A stretch of DNA of 64,000 nt, from positions 54,916 to 118,915 of the forward strand of contig NZ_FOPP01000013.1 of the NCBI RefSeq assembly GCF_900113525.1, given 5' to 3'. Below, one piece after another: positions 40,236 through 50,216 of the stretch. Position 1 is the stretch's first letter. Every line of letters starts with the position of its first letter. The position numbers were made by a program, and so were the translations under genes. The stretch is from Pedobacter insulae (GTDB lineage: Bacteria > Bacteroidota > Bacteroidia > Sphingobacteriales > Sphingobacteriaceae). The notes under the pieces are model-generated. The model made no database searches and was not told the DNA's origin. It worked only from the letters and a program-made list of their open reading frames with translations.

Positions 40236-42057
40236 CAAGCACGGCGCCTTTTTCCCAAAACCTATCAATCCTGCGCTCAACAGCCTCGTCTTTGATCAGC
40301 TCTGGCGCATGATGTGGCTTTTTTCTTGCATCGATCATCACCGAACCATTACAACCCCAGTGTTTGTTTACGGTAAAGGCATCAACACCGAATAAATCGG
40401 CAGCCGGATTGCTTCTCGTAAATGTTACCCAAACTAGGTTATTAACCGCTGCAGCTGTAAATTCCGAGTCGTCACAAACCACAATTAAAGGGAGCCCGGT
40501 TAAATCTTGTCCCTTTAAAGTCGAGCTCAGCAATTCCATTTCTCTGATGCGTGCTGCATGGGTAATATATGGCTTACAGCTAATTGTGAGCACCCCTGGA
40601 ATTGCAATTTTCGGAGCGCTAAAGCCATCGGGTAATTCAATTTTATCTGGAACTTCATGCCATAGCGTTCTTTTCTGACTTCCTGCTGCTGCAAATACCA
40701 CTTTAGAACCTGTATTCAAGCCATCACCGGAATAATCCAGGGTATCAATGGTGGTATTGGTATAAAAGTGTAAATCCTTGCTCAGATCAATTCGCTCCAA
40801 TACATGTTGCAAAAATGGAGCGATATCAGCGGTACGCAATTGTTCATTATCTTCTCTAGCCGCAATAAATAAGTATTTAGCCAAACTTAATTGGTTCTTA
40901 CCTAAAATATGGTTGGCAATGGTCAATATTTCCTGTGGCTTCCTTTCCGTTAAAAAAGGTGTATAACGCTCGCTACCAATGGCAAACAGCAAAGGGTGTA
41001 CGCCTGCAGCGTCGACCGCATTAACTTCTTTTAAGCCAGCAATTTCCTGTGGAATAGCAGAGCCCGTAATTTCATGGATCAATGCACCAAAACTCGTATC
41101 TTCCTGGGGCGGACGGCCCACCACGGTAAACGACCATAAGGCGTCCTTCTTATGATAAACATGATGAACTTTCATCAAAGGAAAGGGATGGATTAAGCTG
41201 TAATAGCCAAGGTGATCGCCAAACGGTCCCTCTGGTTTATTTTGTTGCGGATAAACGGTACCGGTAATCACGAAATCAGCATCGGCCGAGATGCAAAAAC
41301 CCTCTTCATCATAAAAATACCTGAACCTGCGATTGCCCAGGGCGCCGGCAAAAGTCAGCTCTGATAATCCTTCCGGTAAAGGCATCACTGCGGCCAATGG
41401 ATGGGATGGCGGCCCACCTATAAATATACTCACCTTCAAAGGTACTCCCTTTGCGTTAGCCTTAGCTTGGTGAACACCGATTCCTCTATGAATTTGGTAG
41501 TGCAACCCAATTTCCTGATCTGTTATATAGTCATTTCCAGCTAACTGGATCCGATACATCCCCAAATTCCCATTCATTACCCCTGGTTTAGTTACATCTT
41601 CTGTAAAAACCTGCGGCATGGTTATAAATGGGCCTCCATCCATGGGCCAGTTCACAATTTGAGGTAGGCTGGCAATTGTAGTTTTAGCGAAGGTTTGTTT
41701 AAAAAGCGACTGTTTTAAGGGCAATGCAGATACCGCGGTTAAGGCAGATCCGGCATAAGCAAGCGGATTTTTTAAAGCTTTCATGGGATCAGAACGAAGC
41801 TCTACCAACTGTTTAATCTTAGCCAAGCTATCCCGAAACATAAATTTCGACCGTTCTAAAGTACCAAAGAGGTTGGAAACAGCACTAAACTTACTTCCCT
41901 TAATATTCTCAAACAGTAGCGCCGGGCCTTGATTTTCGTAAACCCTTAAATGGATGGCTGCCATTTCGAGATAGGGATCTACCTCTTCAGTGATGCGGAT
42001 TAAATGTCCATTCTTTTCTAAATCTTCAACACAGGCTGATAAGCTTTTGTATCCCAT
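40207..42057 (-). CDS. UbiD family decarboxylase
   Basis: 616 residues from ATG 42057 (MGYKSLSACVEDLEKNG). The UbiD fold is evident from PALLFENIKGSKFSAVSNLFG and the RYFYDEEG and EGPFGDHLGYYS segments. The enzyme class uses prenylated FMN to decarboxylate aromatic or unsaturated acids. Bacteroidota homologues of this size are usually assigned to menaquinone synthesis (UbiD/MenD-pathway or futalosine-type), which is not provable from here. The protein ends LASLRGTKQS: this tail is encoded inside the intergenic palindrome. Confidence 0.9.
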   Translation of the reverse strand: MGYKSLSACVEDLEKNGHLIRITEEVDPYLEMAAIHLRVYENQGPALLFENIKGSKFSAVSNLFGTLERSKFMFRDSLAKIKQLVELRSDPMKALKNPLAYAGSALTAVSALPLKQSLFKQTFAKTTIASLPQIVNWPMDGGPFITMPQVFTEDVTKPGVMNGNLGMYRIQLAGNDYITDQEIGLHYQIHRGIGVHQAKANAKGVPLKVSIFIGGPPSHPLAAVMPLPEGLSELTFAGALGNRRFRYFYDEEGFCISADADFVITGTVYPQQNKPEGPFGDHLGYYSLIHPFPLMKVHHVYHKKDALWSFTVVGRPPQEDTSFGALIHEITGSAIPQEIAGLKEVNAVDAAGVHPLLFAIGSERYTPFLTERKPQEILTIANHILGKNQLSLAKYLFIAAREDNEQLRTADIAPFLQHVLERIDLSKDLHFYTNTTIDTLDYSGDGLNTGSKVVFAAAGSQKRTLWHEVPDKIELPDGFSAPKIAIPGVLTISCKPYITHAARIREMELLSSTLKGQDLTGLPLIVVCDDSEFTAAAVNNLVWVTFTRSNPAADLFGVDAFTVNKHWGCNGSVMIDARKKPHHAPELIKDEAVERRIDRFWEKGAVLASLRGTKQS

Positions 42058-42100
42058 GTTCAAAGATAATTAGCTAATTCGAAAATTAGCTAATTACTCA

Positions 42101-42580
42101 TTATTTTTTCCCTGCAAACGACCTTAACATCCAGGTAGTCTTTTCTTTAAATTGCATAAATCTGTTCACCATGTCGTTAGATCCATCATCACCAGCTTCA
42201 TCCGTTGCTTTAAGTAATTCTCGCTCAATTTCGATCAACTTCGACATATCGTCTAAAACAGCCTCAACCATCAACATATCATTCATACCTATCGTATCAA
42301 TTTCTTTGATAACTGATTCTTTTATATAATCGGCAAATCTACTATGAGGAGGTTTACCTAATGTTAATACTCGTTCGGCAATTTCATCAATCGTTAGTTG
42401 AGCATTTGTGTATAACTCTTCGAATTTGAGATGAAGGGTAAAAAAGTTTTGTCCTTTAATATTCCAGTGACAACCCCTTAACTTTTGATAATGAATGTGA
42501 TAGTTAGCTAGATAGTCATTTAACATATCTACTACCGGTTTAACGGCTTTTTCGTCTAAGCTTATTTCTTTAGCGTTCAT
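42101..42580 (-). CDS. dps: Dps family DNA-binding ferritin
   Basis: 159 residues. The ferroxidase site is visible in GCHWNIKGQNFFTLHLKFEELY and IDEIAERVLTLG. Dps makes 12-mers that store iron and shield DNA under starvation or peroxide stress. Fits the usual length. Located downstream of nothing that would share its transcript; 43 bp from the UbiD start. Confidence 0.93.
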   Translation of the reverse strand: MNAKEISLDEKAVKPVVDMLNDYLANYHIHYQKLRGCHWNIKGQNFFTLHLKFEELYTNAQLTIDEIAERVLTLGKPPHSRFADYIKESVIKEIDTIGMNDMLMVEAVLDDMSKLIEIERELLKATDEAGDDGSNDMVNRFMQFKEKTTWMLRSFAGKK

Positions 42581-42740
42581 AATAAAGATTGATTTATCGT
42601 TACAACAAATATATAAGGAAAATGGTTTTTAAAATCGGTTTTGATAACAATAAGAAGCAATATGTTATCGTTTAACATAGCATACGACCATAAAATATAT
42701 TATTCGTATCATTGTATGTCCAAATATTTGAAATTAATTA

Positions 42741-44009
42741 ATGCAGAAACTATACACCCTATTACTGGCTGCCTTACTTGCAAACACTTCCGTTTCTTTA
42801 GCCAGCAACACCATTGATTCGATAGGTGTCGAAAATAATAAAGGCAAAAAAGTAATCATTTATAAGGTTGAGCCAAAGGAAACCTATTATTCTATTGCAA
42901 AAAAATACAACGTTCCCTACAAAGAGGTAATGGAATTTAATGACAGCCAGTTTTTACAGATTGGTGTCATCCTCAAAATACCTACAGGTTTACCTTTTGT
43001 TGCAAATTCAAGTACGACAGCTGCCTCCTCTTCGGCAGGTTTTATAGAATATACCATTAAGGCGAAAGACAATTTAAACATGCTTGCCAACAGATACGGT
43101 ACCACGGTTGAGGAAATAAAAAATCTAAATCAGCTAAGTTCCATCAACTTGCAGATTGGACAAGTTTTAAAAATACCAACCGGCAATGAACAGTCCGCGC
43201 CCGTTGAAACACCTGCAGCACCAATAGTTAAGCAAGCTGAAAAAGCGATTGTCGCTACAATTGAACCAGCCGATAATACGCCGTCTGGCACCATTATTTC
43301 TCATACAATAAAGGCAAAAGAAAACCTAAATGCCTTGGCCCAAAAATATGGAACTACCGTTGATGCTATTAAGAAATTAAACAACTTAAGTTCAATAAAC
43401 TTAAGAATTGGGCAGGTTTTAAAAATACCCGCTACCAATGGCGAAACGGATGCCGCTGTATCAACCGTAAATGATGGTAGCTTTGAGCATACTGTTTTAG
43501 CAAACGAAACTATATATTCAGTTGCAAAAAAATATAACTTAACCACCTATCAAATAACTACTGCAAATAATTTAACCAGTAACGAGTTAACAGTTGGACA
43601 AAAATTGCGGATTAAAGGAGCCAATAACCAGGTAACTATGGCTGAAGAAGAGGATGATGCTTCTTCTCAAACTATGAGAGACCCTGCCTTGAGACAAGCT
43701 CCAAGCAAATATGGATTAGTTAGATTTGATGAAAAAGGAACTGCAGTTTGGATTGAAGAGCCGGATTTAGACCCGTCAAAAATGTTAGTATTGCATCGTA
43801 CTGCCCCAGTTGGAACAATTATCAGGGTAACTAACCCAACGACTAATCGTTCGGCTTTTGCCAAGGTTGTTGGTAAATTTACCGAGAATGAAACCACAAA
43901 AGATGTTATCATTGTAATGACAAAAGCGGTAGCAGATGCCGTTGGCGCTTTAGATAAACGATTTTTTTGTAATTTAAATTACGGTGCAGTTGACAATGAA
44001 CAACAATAA
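42741..44009 (+). CDS. LysM-repeat periplasmic protein
   Basis: 422 residues with a signal peptide (about 1-21). Four LysM repeats: about 40-82, 103-146, 187-230 and 248-291, each with an N-x-LxxL(A)xxYGTTV...IGQVLKIP core. The C-terminal 120 residues (from about 305) resemble the DPBB-like end of RlpA or SPOR-linked proteins (GTIIRVTNPTTNRSAFAKVVG). It binds peptidoglycan; no hydrolase catalytic residues are evident. Overlaps udk by 14 bp. Confidence 0.88.
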   Translation: MQKLYTLLLAALLANTSVSLASNTIDSIGVENNKGKKVIIYKVEPKETYYSIAKKYNVPYKEVMEFNDSQFLQIGVILKIPTGLPFVANSSTTAASSSAGFIEYTIKAKDNLNMLANRYGTTVEEIKNLNQLSSINLQIGQVLKIPTGNEQSAPVETPAAPIVKQAEKAIVATIEPADNTPSGTIISHTIKAKENLNALAQKYGTTVDAIKKLNNLSSINLRIGQVLKIPATNGETDAAVSTVNDGSFEHTVLANETIYSVAKKYNLTTYQITTANNLTSNELTVGQKLRIKGANNQVTMAEEEDDASSQTMRDPALRQAPSKYGLVRFDEKGTAVWIEEPDLDPSKMLVLHRTAPVGTIIRVTNPTTNRSAFAKVVGKFTENETTKDVIIVMTKAVADAVGALDKRFFCNLNYGAVDNEQQ

Positions 44010-44634
44010 GCCTTTAATTATTGGTATTGCAGGTGGCAGTGGGTCGGGCAAAACCTTTTTTTTAAACAGTTTTCTCCATCATTTTAAACATGATGAGGTT
44101 ACTTTATTATCGCAGGACGACTATTATATCCCTGCTGGAGAAATGACCCAAGAAGAAAATAAGCTTTATAATTTCGATCTTCCATCAACCATTGACGATG
44201 AACAATTTCTCATAGACATTAAAAAGTTGATCAAAGGAGAAGTTGTTTATAAAAAAGAATATAACTTTAACAATCCCCTTGCCGTAGTCAAAATTTTAGA
44301 GATCAACCCAGCCCCGATTATTATCGTGGAAGGTCTTTTTATCTTACATTTTATCGAAATTGCCAAACTATTAAACCTTCGTATCTTTATTGAAGCCGAT
44401 GAGGAGGTAGCTTTATTGCGCAGAATTAAACGTGATGGAATGGAACGTGGTTATCCTGAAGATGATGTGGTTTATAAATGGGAGAACCACGTTGTACCGG
44501 CCTATAAAGAATTCTTATTGCCATACCGTAATTCCTGCGAAAAAATCGTAATTAATAATATGGATATCCCTGATGAGATTATTCGTATTACCGCAGAGAT
44601 TACGGATGAGCTAAAAGCAAAATTTTGTTCTTAA
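43996..44634 (+). CDS. udk: Uridine kinase
   Basis: 212 residues from ATG 43996 (MNNNKPLIIGIAGGSGSGKT), four codons after a less likely ATG. P-loop GGSGSGKT, then the uridine kinase motifs LLSQDDYYI, NFDLPSTIDDE and the IVEGLFILHF strand. Phosphorylates uridine/cytidine with ATP or GTP in pyrimidine salvage. It begins inside the last codons of the LysM gene, hence translational coupling. Confidence 0.93.
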   Translation: MNNNKPLIIGIAGGSGSGKTFFLNSFLHHFKHDEVTLLSQDDYYIPAGEMTQEENKLYNFDLPSTIDDEQFLIDIKKLIKGEVVYKKEYNFNNPLAVVKILEINPAPIIIVEGLFILHFIEIAKLLNLRIFIEADEEVALLRRIKRDGMERGYPEDDVVYKWENHVVPAYKEFLLPYRNSCEKIVINNMDIPDEIIRITAEITDELKAKFCS

Positions 44635-44637
44635 AAT

Positions 44638-45297
44638 TTAATCAAGCAACATTTCTGGTACATCATCGTCAGCATACAGTTTGCCTGAAGTTGCATTGCT
44701 AATAAAATCTACGCTAACGCCTGGCGCACGCTCTATAAGCTTAAACCCTCCCTCTGGCAATACATCTAATACAGCTAATTCAGTAACAATTTTTTTAATA
44801 CACCTTACCCCGGTTAAAGGAAGTGTACAGCTAGGCAGGAGTTTGCTCTCGCCTGCCTTATTTACATGTTGCATAGCAACTATAATGTTTTTTGCAGATG
44901 CTACCAAATCCATTGCCCCTCCCATTCCTTTAACCATTTTACCTGGAATTTTCCAATTGGCAATGTCGCCATTCTCCGAAACTTCCATGGCACCCAAAAT
45001 CGTCAAATCAATTTTTTGTGCCCGGATCATTCCAAAACTCATCGCCGAATCGAAGATGGAAGAGCCTGCTAAGGTGGTAATAGTCTGTTTTCCGGCATTA
45101 ATTAAATCAGGATCCTCTTCTCCCTCAAAAGGAAATGGGCCCATGCCAAGCAATCCATTTTCAGACTGCAACACAACATTGATACCAGTTGGGATATAAT
45201 TTGCTACCAATGTAGGTATCCCAATACCTAAATTCACATAGTAACCATCTTTTATTTCTTTTGCGATACGTTTCGCAATTCCGTTCTTATCTAACAT
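44638..45297 (-). CDS. scoB: 3-oxoacid CoA-transferase subunit B
   Basis: 219 residues. The beta subunit motif SENGLLGMGPFP contains the catalytic Glu that forms the acyl-CoA-enzyme intermediate. DGYYVNLGIGIPTLVANYIP is the N-terminal signature. Works with subunit A (45317-46024, 19 bp upstream) to convert acetoacetate plus succinyl-CoA to acetoacetyl-CoA. Converges with udk (3 bp). Confidence 0.94.
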   Translation of the reverse strand: MLDKNGIAKRIAKEIKDGYYVNLGIGIPTLVANYIPTGINVVLQSENGLLGMGPFPFEGEEDPDLINAGKQTITTLAGSSIFDSAMSFGMIRAQKIDLTILGAMEVSENGDIANWKIPGKMVKGMGGAMDLVASAKNIIVAMQHVNKAGESKLLPSCTLPLTGVRCIKKIVTELAVLDVLPEGGFKLIERAPGVSVDFISNATSGKLYADDDVPEMLLD

Positions 45298-45316
45298 TTT
45301 TTAATTTGATAATTTA

Positions 45317-46024
45317 TTAATCAGCTAATTTGCTAATTACCGTTCTTTGCTCAATTCTCTTCTCATAGGCTTTTCCCTGAAAAATTCGATGAACATATAC
45401 GCCCGGCGTATGAATTTGATCAGGATCTAATGCCCCTGCTTCCACTAACTCCTCTACTTCAGCAATCGTAACTTTCCCTGCCATGGCCATTACTGGATTA
45501 AAATTTCGGCTGGTAGATCGGAAAATCAAATTGCCTGCCGTATCACCTTTCCATGCCTTCACTAAAGCAAAGTCTGCTTCAAATGCATATTCCATCAGGT
45601 AGTCTTTGCCATTAAAGTTTCTCACTTCCTTCCCTTCTGCCACTTCAGTTCCAACCCCTGCAGGTGTAAAAACTGCCGGCATACCATAACCCGCCGCCAA
45701 ACACCTTGTAGCCAAGGTTCCTTGCGGTATTAATTCAACTTCAAGCTCCCCACTTAATAGTTGACGCTCAAATTCTGCATTTTCACCTACATAAGAAGAA
45801 ATCATTTTTTTTACCTGACGGGTTTGGAGCATCAAACCGATACCAAAATCATCCACACCAGCATTATTGGAAATACAAGTTAACTGCTTAACTCCTTTTT
45901 TAACTAAAGCTGCAATACAATTCTCCGGAATTCCGCATAATCCGAATCCTCCAAGCATCAAAGTGTCGCCATCTTTAATATCTTTAATAGCCTCTTCCGG
46001 TCCAACTACTACTTTATTGATCAT
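45317..46024 (-). CDS. scoA: 3-oxoacid CoA-transferase subunit A
   Basis: 235 residues, the alpha half of SCOT. GGFGLCGIPENCIAALVKKG is the nucleotide-binding-like glycine loop, and FTPAGVGTEVAEGKEV is the typical active-site-facing segment. It precedes subunit B by 19 bp in one operon for ketone-body or butyrate-type acid metabolism. Confidence 0.94.
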   Translation of the reverse strand: MINKVVVGPEEAIKDIKDGDTLMLGGFGLCGIPENCIAALVKKGVKQLTCISNNAGVDDFGIGLMLQTRQVKKMISSYVGENAEFERQLLSGELEVELIPQGTLATRCLAAGYGMPAVFTPAGVGTEVAEGKEVRNFNGKDYLMEYAFEADFALVKAWKGDTAGNLIFRSTSRNFNPVMAMAGKVTIAEVEELVEAGALDPDQIHTPGVYVHRIFQGKAYEKRIEQRTVISKLAD

Positions 46025-46160
46025 ATAATCGTGTTTTCGGGCTAAATTAGCAAGATATTAGCCGCTATCCAAATGAAATTATCGCCATCTGGTATGTATA
46101 AAATACACTAAGCACGCAATAGAAAGGCCTTTAAATAGCCAGAAATACTTAAAATTTTGA

Positions 46161-47246
46161 TTATTTACTAATCTCTATAATTTTGTCATTGTTACCATTG
46201 CTGGTACAAATATAGATCTTCCCTGTGGGCGACTGACAGATGGCCCGTAGCCTTCCAAACTCATTCACATAAAAATCCTTTGTTCCCACAATTTTAGTCT
46301 GCGTATCATCAAACTTGAGCTGCATTAATTTAGCGCCCTTTAACAGGGCAAGCAAAAGAGAATTTTTAAAATGAGGAATATAATCAGAATCATAATAAGC
46401 CATTCCACTCGGAGCAATGGTTGGTGTCCAATTAATCAATGGCTCTACCACGTTATTTATTGCACAGAACGAAGTTTCTCCACTATCATCGCAAAAACCC
46501 TTAACATTCGGCCAGCCATAATTCCTGCCTTTTTCTATATAATTAATTTCATCATCCGAATTGGGGCCGTGCTCTGAAACAAACATTTTAGTTCCCGCCA
46601 TCACCAAACCTTGGGCATTTCGGTGTCCGTACGTCCAAACCGGATTATTTGGAAATGGATTATCGCCAGGGATGGAGCCATCTAAATTCAATCTCAGTAC
46701 TTTTCCCGAAAGAGAATTGACGTTTTGAGGCGTTGAAGTATCCGCTGCATCTCCGGTGGTAATAAATAATTTATTTTCATTGATCAACAACCTGCAACCA
46801 TTGTGAATGGAGGCGGCAGGGATTTGATCCAACAAAACTTTGGGGCTTATCAACGTATTATTACTATAGGTGTACCTAACAATTTTCGCTTTATAATCGT
46901 TGCCATAATCATAAGCCATATATACAAAGGGATTTGACGTAAAATCTGGGTGGAGCACCATACCCAATAAACCTCCTTCACCAATATTCCGCACTTCATT
47001 GATCGTTAATAAGACTGTTATTTGGCCATTTTCAGGGTTTAGCCTACTTATTTTACCATTTCTCTCTGTAAACCATATCAAATTATCCGGGCCGTACACC
47101 AGTTCCCAAGGATTTACCAAACCAGCAGCAATAACTTTTGATTTTAAAGTAACATCTGGCAAAGTTGGAATTTCATCTACCTTGTTTTTCTTCCTGCAAG
47201 TTGAGCAAGACATCAACACAAGCAAACCTATTAAAACGGCTTTCAT
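46161..47246 (-). CDS. PQQ-dependent sugar dehydrogenase-like lipoprotein
   Basis: 361 residues. Lipoprotein signal (LVLMSC, Cys14). The rest is a six-bladed beta-propeller of the soluble glucose/aldose sugar dehydrogenase (Asd/YliI) family: NPWELVYGPDNLIWFTERNG, LLGMVLHPDFTSNPFVY and GHRNAQGLV (PQQ-contacting His). The enzyme oxidises sugars in the periplasm if PQQ is available; no pqq genes are present, so PQQ would be scavenged, or the protein is not catalytic. Confidence 0.88.
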   Translation of the reverse strand: MKAVLIGLLVLMSCSTCRKKNKVDEIPTLPDVTLKSKVIAAGLVNPWELVYGPDNLIWFTERNGKISRLNPENGQITVLLTINEVRNIGEGGLLGMVLHPDFTSNPFVYMAYDYGNDYKAKIVRYTYSNNTLISPKVLLDQIPAASIHNGCRLLINENKLFITTGDAADTSTPQNVNSLSGKVLRLNLDGSIPGDNPFPNNPVWTYGHRNAQGLVMAGTKMFVSEHGPNSDDEINYIEKGRNYGWPNVKGFCDDSGETSFCAINNVVEPLINWTPTIAPSGMAYYDSDYIPHFKNSLLLALLKGAKLMQLKFDDTQTKIVGTKDFYVNEFGRLRAICQSPTGKIYICTSNGNNDKIIEISK

Positions 47247-47289
47247 TAGCTAATATTTACAAGATAACAACTATCTCTGCGCTAAAGTT

Positions 47290-49659
47290 TTAACTTAAAT
47301 AAACGTATGTTATCCCATCTCCGCCCCTATCGGCATGCTCGTCTTCCATTCTGGTAACCTCTTTATATTTTCTCACATATTCCCTAATCAACTTCCTCAA
47401 AATACCATCACCCTTACCATGAATTAATTTAATTGAGGGGAATCCGAGCATGATCGCTTTATCGAGGTAGTTTTCCACTTCTTGGATGGCATTTTCTCCA
47501 CGCATACCTCTCAAATCTAACTCTGGTCTAAAAGTGCTAATCGCTTCAGAAATTCTTCCAGAAAAAGAATTGCTTTGGGCAACTTTCTTTGCTTGCTTAT
47601 TGCTAATTTTCTGCACCCTATTTCTTTTCACTACCGAACGAAGATCACCAAGCGCAAGAACGAGGTTATCGCGATTAATTTCCAATACCTGTCCGCTTGT
47701 TTCCGTATTAACCAACTGCACCCAATCGCCTACTTCAATTGTTGAATCATCAAGCTTCACCACTGGCTTGCGTTCTTCCTTAACCTCATTGCTAACAATG
47801 CTTTTTTGAAGATTTTGGCGAAGTTGCTTCGTAGCAACCTTGTCTGCCTGTTTTTCTTTTATTTCGGCAATGGTATGCTCTACCAATTTATTCGCTTCCT
47901 TAATAATGTTCTGCGCTTCCAATTTTGCCTCTTTGATCAGTGTTTTGCGGTTCTCCTCTAAATACAGTTTCAGTTTCTCATTTTCGGAAACCAGATTTTT
48001 CACTTTATTTTGCTGGTTGGCAAGCGTAACCTTGGTTTCGTGTATCTGCCGCTTCTCCCGTTCCAAATTCACCAACAAACTATCCACGCTGTTTTGATTA
48101 TCGCCAGTCTTTATCCTTGCTAAATTTATCACCTCTGGCTGCAAACCAATGTTTTGTGCAATTTCAAAAGCGTAGGAGCTTCCTGGTTTTCCCAGATCGA
48201 GAATATACAAAGGCTTCATTTTACGGTTGTCAAACAACATCGAGGCATTTTCCAACCCATTGGTATTTCCTGCAAACAGTTTCAAGTTAGAATAATGGGT
48301 TGTAATTACTCCTCTTACTTTCTTGTTATTTAGCACTTCTAACACCGCTTCTGCCATCGGCCCTCCAAATTGGGGGTCTGTGCCCGTTCCAAACTCATCA
48401 ATAAGCACTAATGTTTTTGGTGATGCATGGGCAACGAAGTAGCGCATCTTGGTTAAATGAGCACTATATGTACTTAAATCAGATTCGATAGACTGATCGT
48501 CTCCAATGTCCGCAAATATCTGATCAAAAATACCCATTTCACTATTTTCATCCACCGGCACCAGTAATCCAGCTTGAAGCATCATCTGTAAAAGGCCAAC
48601 CGTTTTCATGCAAACCGATTTACCTCCGGCATTTGGTCCCGAAACCAAAACAATGCGCAGGTGTTCGTTGATATGAATATTTAAAGGAACTACCGTCTTC
48701 TTTTCGGTAGCAAAGGACAGCAATAATAATGGATGCCTGGCATTGATCAACTTTGTTTTGGCCTCCTTGATCAAAACAGGCATATTCGCATCAATATCTA
48801 TGGCAAAAAGTGCCTTGGCTCTCACAAAATCTAATTTCGTAAGAAAACCATGATAAGAAAGCAAAAGAGGCGTATAAGGTCTTAAGGCCGTGGTTAAAGC
48901 AATTAAAATTTTAATAATTTCCCTACGCCGGTCAAATTCCAGGTCTCTCAACTTATTATTTAAGGTAAAAACCTCCTCAGGTTCTAAATAAACCGTTTGT
49001 CCACTTGCAGATTCATCATGAATAAAGCCTTTTAGCTTTCTTTTATGCTCAGCTAAAATGGGAATACACATTCGTCCATCCCGAATAGTGAGGCTCCCAT
49101 CGGCTACCCAATTTTTCCCTATTGCCATTTTGTAGATCGCATCCATCTTTTTACGCACTTCCTGCTCTCCTCTAGCAATAGCGGTAGTAATTTCCTGCAA
49201 TTCAGCCGAAGCATTAGGTTTCATTTTACCCTTAGCGTCAATTACAGTTTCAATATTCTTGAGAATATTCTTTTCAATTTGCAAATGTTCAAAAAGCGCT
49301 TCCAAACTTGGATAAATATCCTTTCGCTCGTCGAAGAACCGGATCACCGAAAACACAGTTTGTAAGGATGAATAAATCTGGAACAATTCATCTTCCACTA
49401 AATAAGTCCCTTCAACCCTAATTTTCTCCGCAAGGATTTTAATATCAAAAAAAGTGCTGATTTGTAGGGGCTCTTGGTTAATCAGTATGCTTTTAAATTC
49501 CTGGGTTTGGCGCAAGAACTTATTAATTTGCTCGTGCTTGGTCATCACTTGCATCTTGTTCACCAAAGCTTGTCCCATGGTACTTAAGCAATGCTGATGC
49601 ACCAGTTGTTTTACTTCATTAAAACCTAAACGATCTTGGCAATTTTCTGGGTATAGCAT
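47290..49659 (-). CDS. mutS2: Endonuclease MutS2
   Basis: 789 residues. MutS-like lever and ATPase core with Walker A VSGPNAGGKSVCMKTVGLLQ and DEFGTGTDPQFG, then coiled coils (about 510-640) and a C-terminal Smr nuclease domain (LDLRGMRGENAIQEVENYLD... IKLIHGKGDG). MutS2 suppresses recombination and, in some bacteria, rescues stalled ribosomes. The N-terminal mismatch-recognition domain is absent, as usual. Reads toward the DUF4296 gene's neighbour; upstream spacing is 8 bp. Confidence 0.95.
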   Translation of the reverse strand: MLYPENCQDRLGFNEVKQLVHQHCLSTMGQALVNKMQVMTKHEQINKFLRQTQEFKSILINQEPLQISTFFDIKILAEKIRVEGTYLVEDELFQIYSSLQTVFSVIRFFDERKDIYPSLEALFEHLQIEKNILKNIETVIDAKGKMKPNASAELQEITTAIARGEQEVRKKMDAIYKMAIGKNWVADGSLTIRDGRMCIPILAEHKRKLKGFIHDESASGQTVYLEPEEVFTLNNKLRDLEFDRRREIIKILIALTTALRPYTPLLLSYHGFLTKLDFVRAKALFAIDIDANMPVLIKEAKTKLINARHPLLLLSFATEKKTVVPLNIHINEHLRIVLVSGPNAGGKSVCMKTVGLLQMMLQAGLLVPVDENSEMGIFDQIFADIGDDQSIESDLSTYSAHLTKMRYFVAHASPKTLVLIDEFGTGTDPQFGGPMAEAVLEVLNNKKVRGVITTHYSNLKLFAGNTNGLENASMLFDNRKMKPLYILDLGKPGSSYAFEIAQNIGLQPEVINLARIKTGDNQNSVDSLLVNLEREKRQIHETKVTLANQQNKVKNLVSENEKLKLYLEENRKTLIKEAKLEAQNIIKEANKLVEHTIAEIKEKQADKVATKQLRQNLQKSIVSNEVKEERKPVVKLDDSTIEVGDWVQLVNTETSGQVLEINRDNLVLALGDLRSVVKRNRVQKISNKQAKKVAQSNSFSGRISEAISTFRPELDLRGMRGENAIQEVENYLDKAIMLGFPSIKLIHGKGDGILRKLIREYVRKYKEVTRMEDEHADRGGDGITYVYLS

Positions 49660-49667
49660 GAGATAAA

Positions 49668-50144
49668 TTATTTAGGCGTTGTAGAAGAAAGGCCGAATGG
49701 ATTTTCGGAAAAACTAAACACGGGCCTGCCGACACCCAAATTAGAAACGTCTAACGCCTTGGTATGTTCTGCTAAATATTTCTGCTGCTTTTTCAATTCC
49801 TCATTCTCAACACGTTTCTCATTTCTTTTCTGTTCATCTTCCAGTTCCTTCATTACATTTTCATATAGCTTAGTTAAAACATCTGGATGGCTATAATAGT
49901 AATCCAGGCTTTTGTTATACTTGGCTGAATCGATGTTGAATTTCTTATAAATACCTTTATAATAACTTGCAGCAACTATTTTTGCAGTATCAGGTACTGA
50001 AAGCGTAGCAATGTAACCATCCACTGTATGAATATCAAATAATACCTTTTCCATTTTATCGGGCTGTATAATATCATCTGGAACCCCTGGTTTACAGGCA
50101 AAGATCAAGCTACAAATTATACTAATGGCGAAAATTTTCTTCAT
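49668..50144 (-). CDS. DUF4296 lipoprotein
   Basis: 158 residues with a lipobox signal (LIFAC, Cys17). DIIQPDKMEKVLFDIHTVDG is the DUF4296 core, and the C-terminus has a Lys/Glu-rich helix and a short low-complexity tail. Probably outer-membrane attached and periplasmic. Conserved in Bacteroidota without a known function. It lies 8 bp upstream of mutS2 on the same strand. Confidence 0.87.
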   Translation of the reverse strand: MKKIFAISIICSLIFACKPGVPDDIIQPDKMEKVLFDIHTVDGYIATLSVPDTAKIVAASYYKGIYKKFNIDSAKYNKSLDYYYSHPDVLTKLYENVMKELEDEQKRNEKRVENEELKKQQKYLAEHTKALDVSNLGVGRPVFSFSENPFGLSSTTPK

Positions 50145-50216
50145 TATTATTAAAACCTTTTTAATTTCTTAGCCAAATTACGCTAAGGTTGTTATTTTTA
50201 CCAAAAATACTGATAA

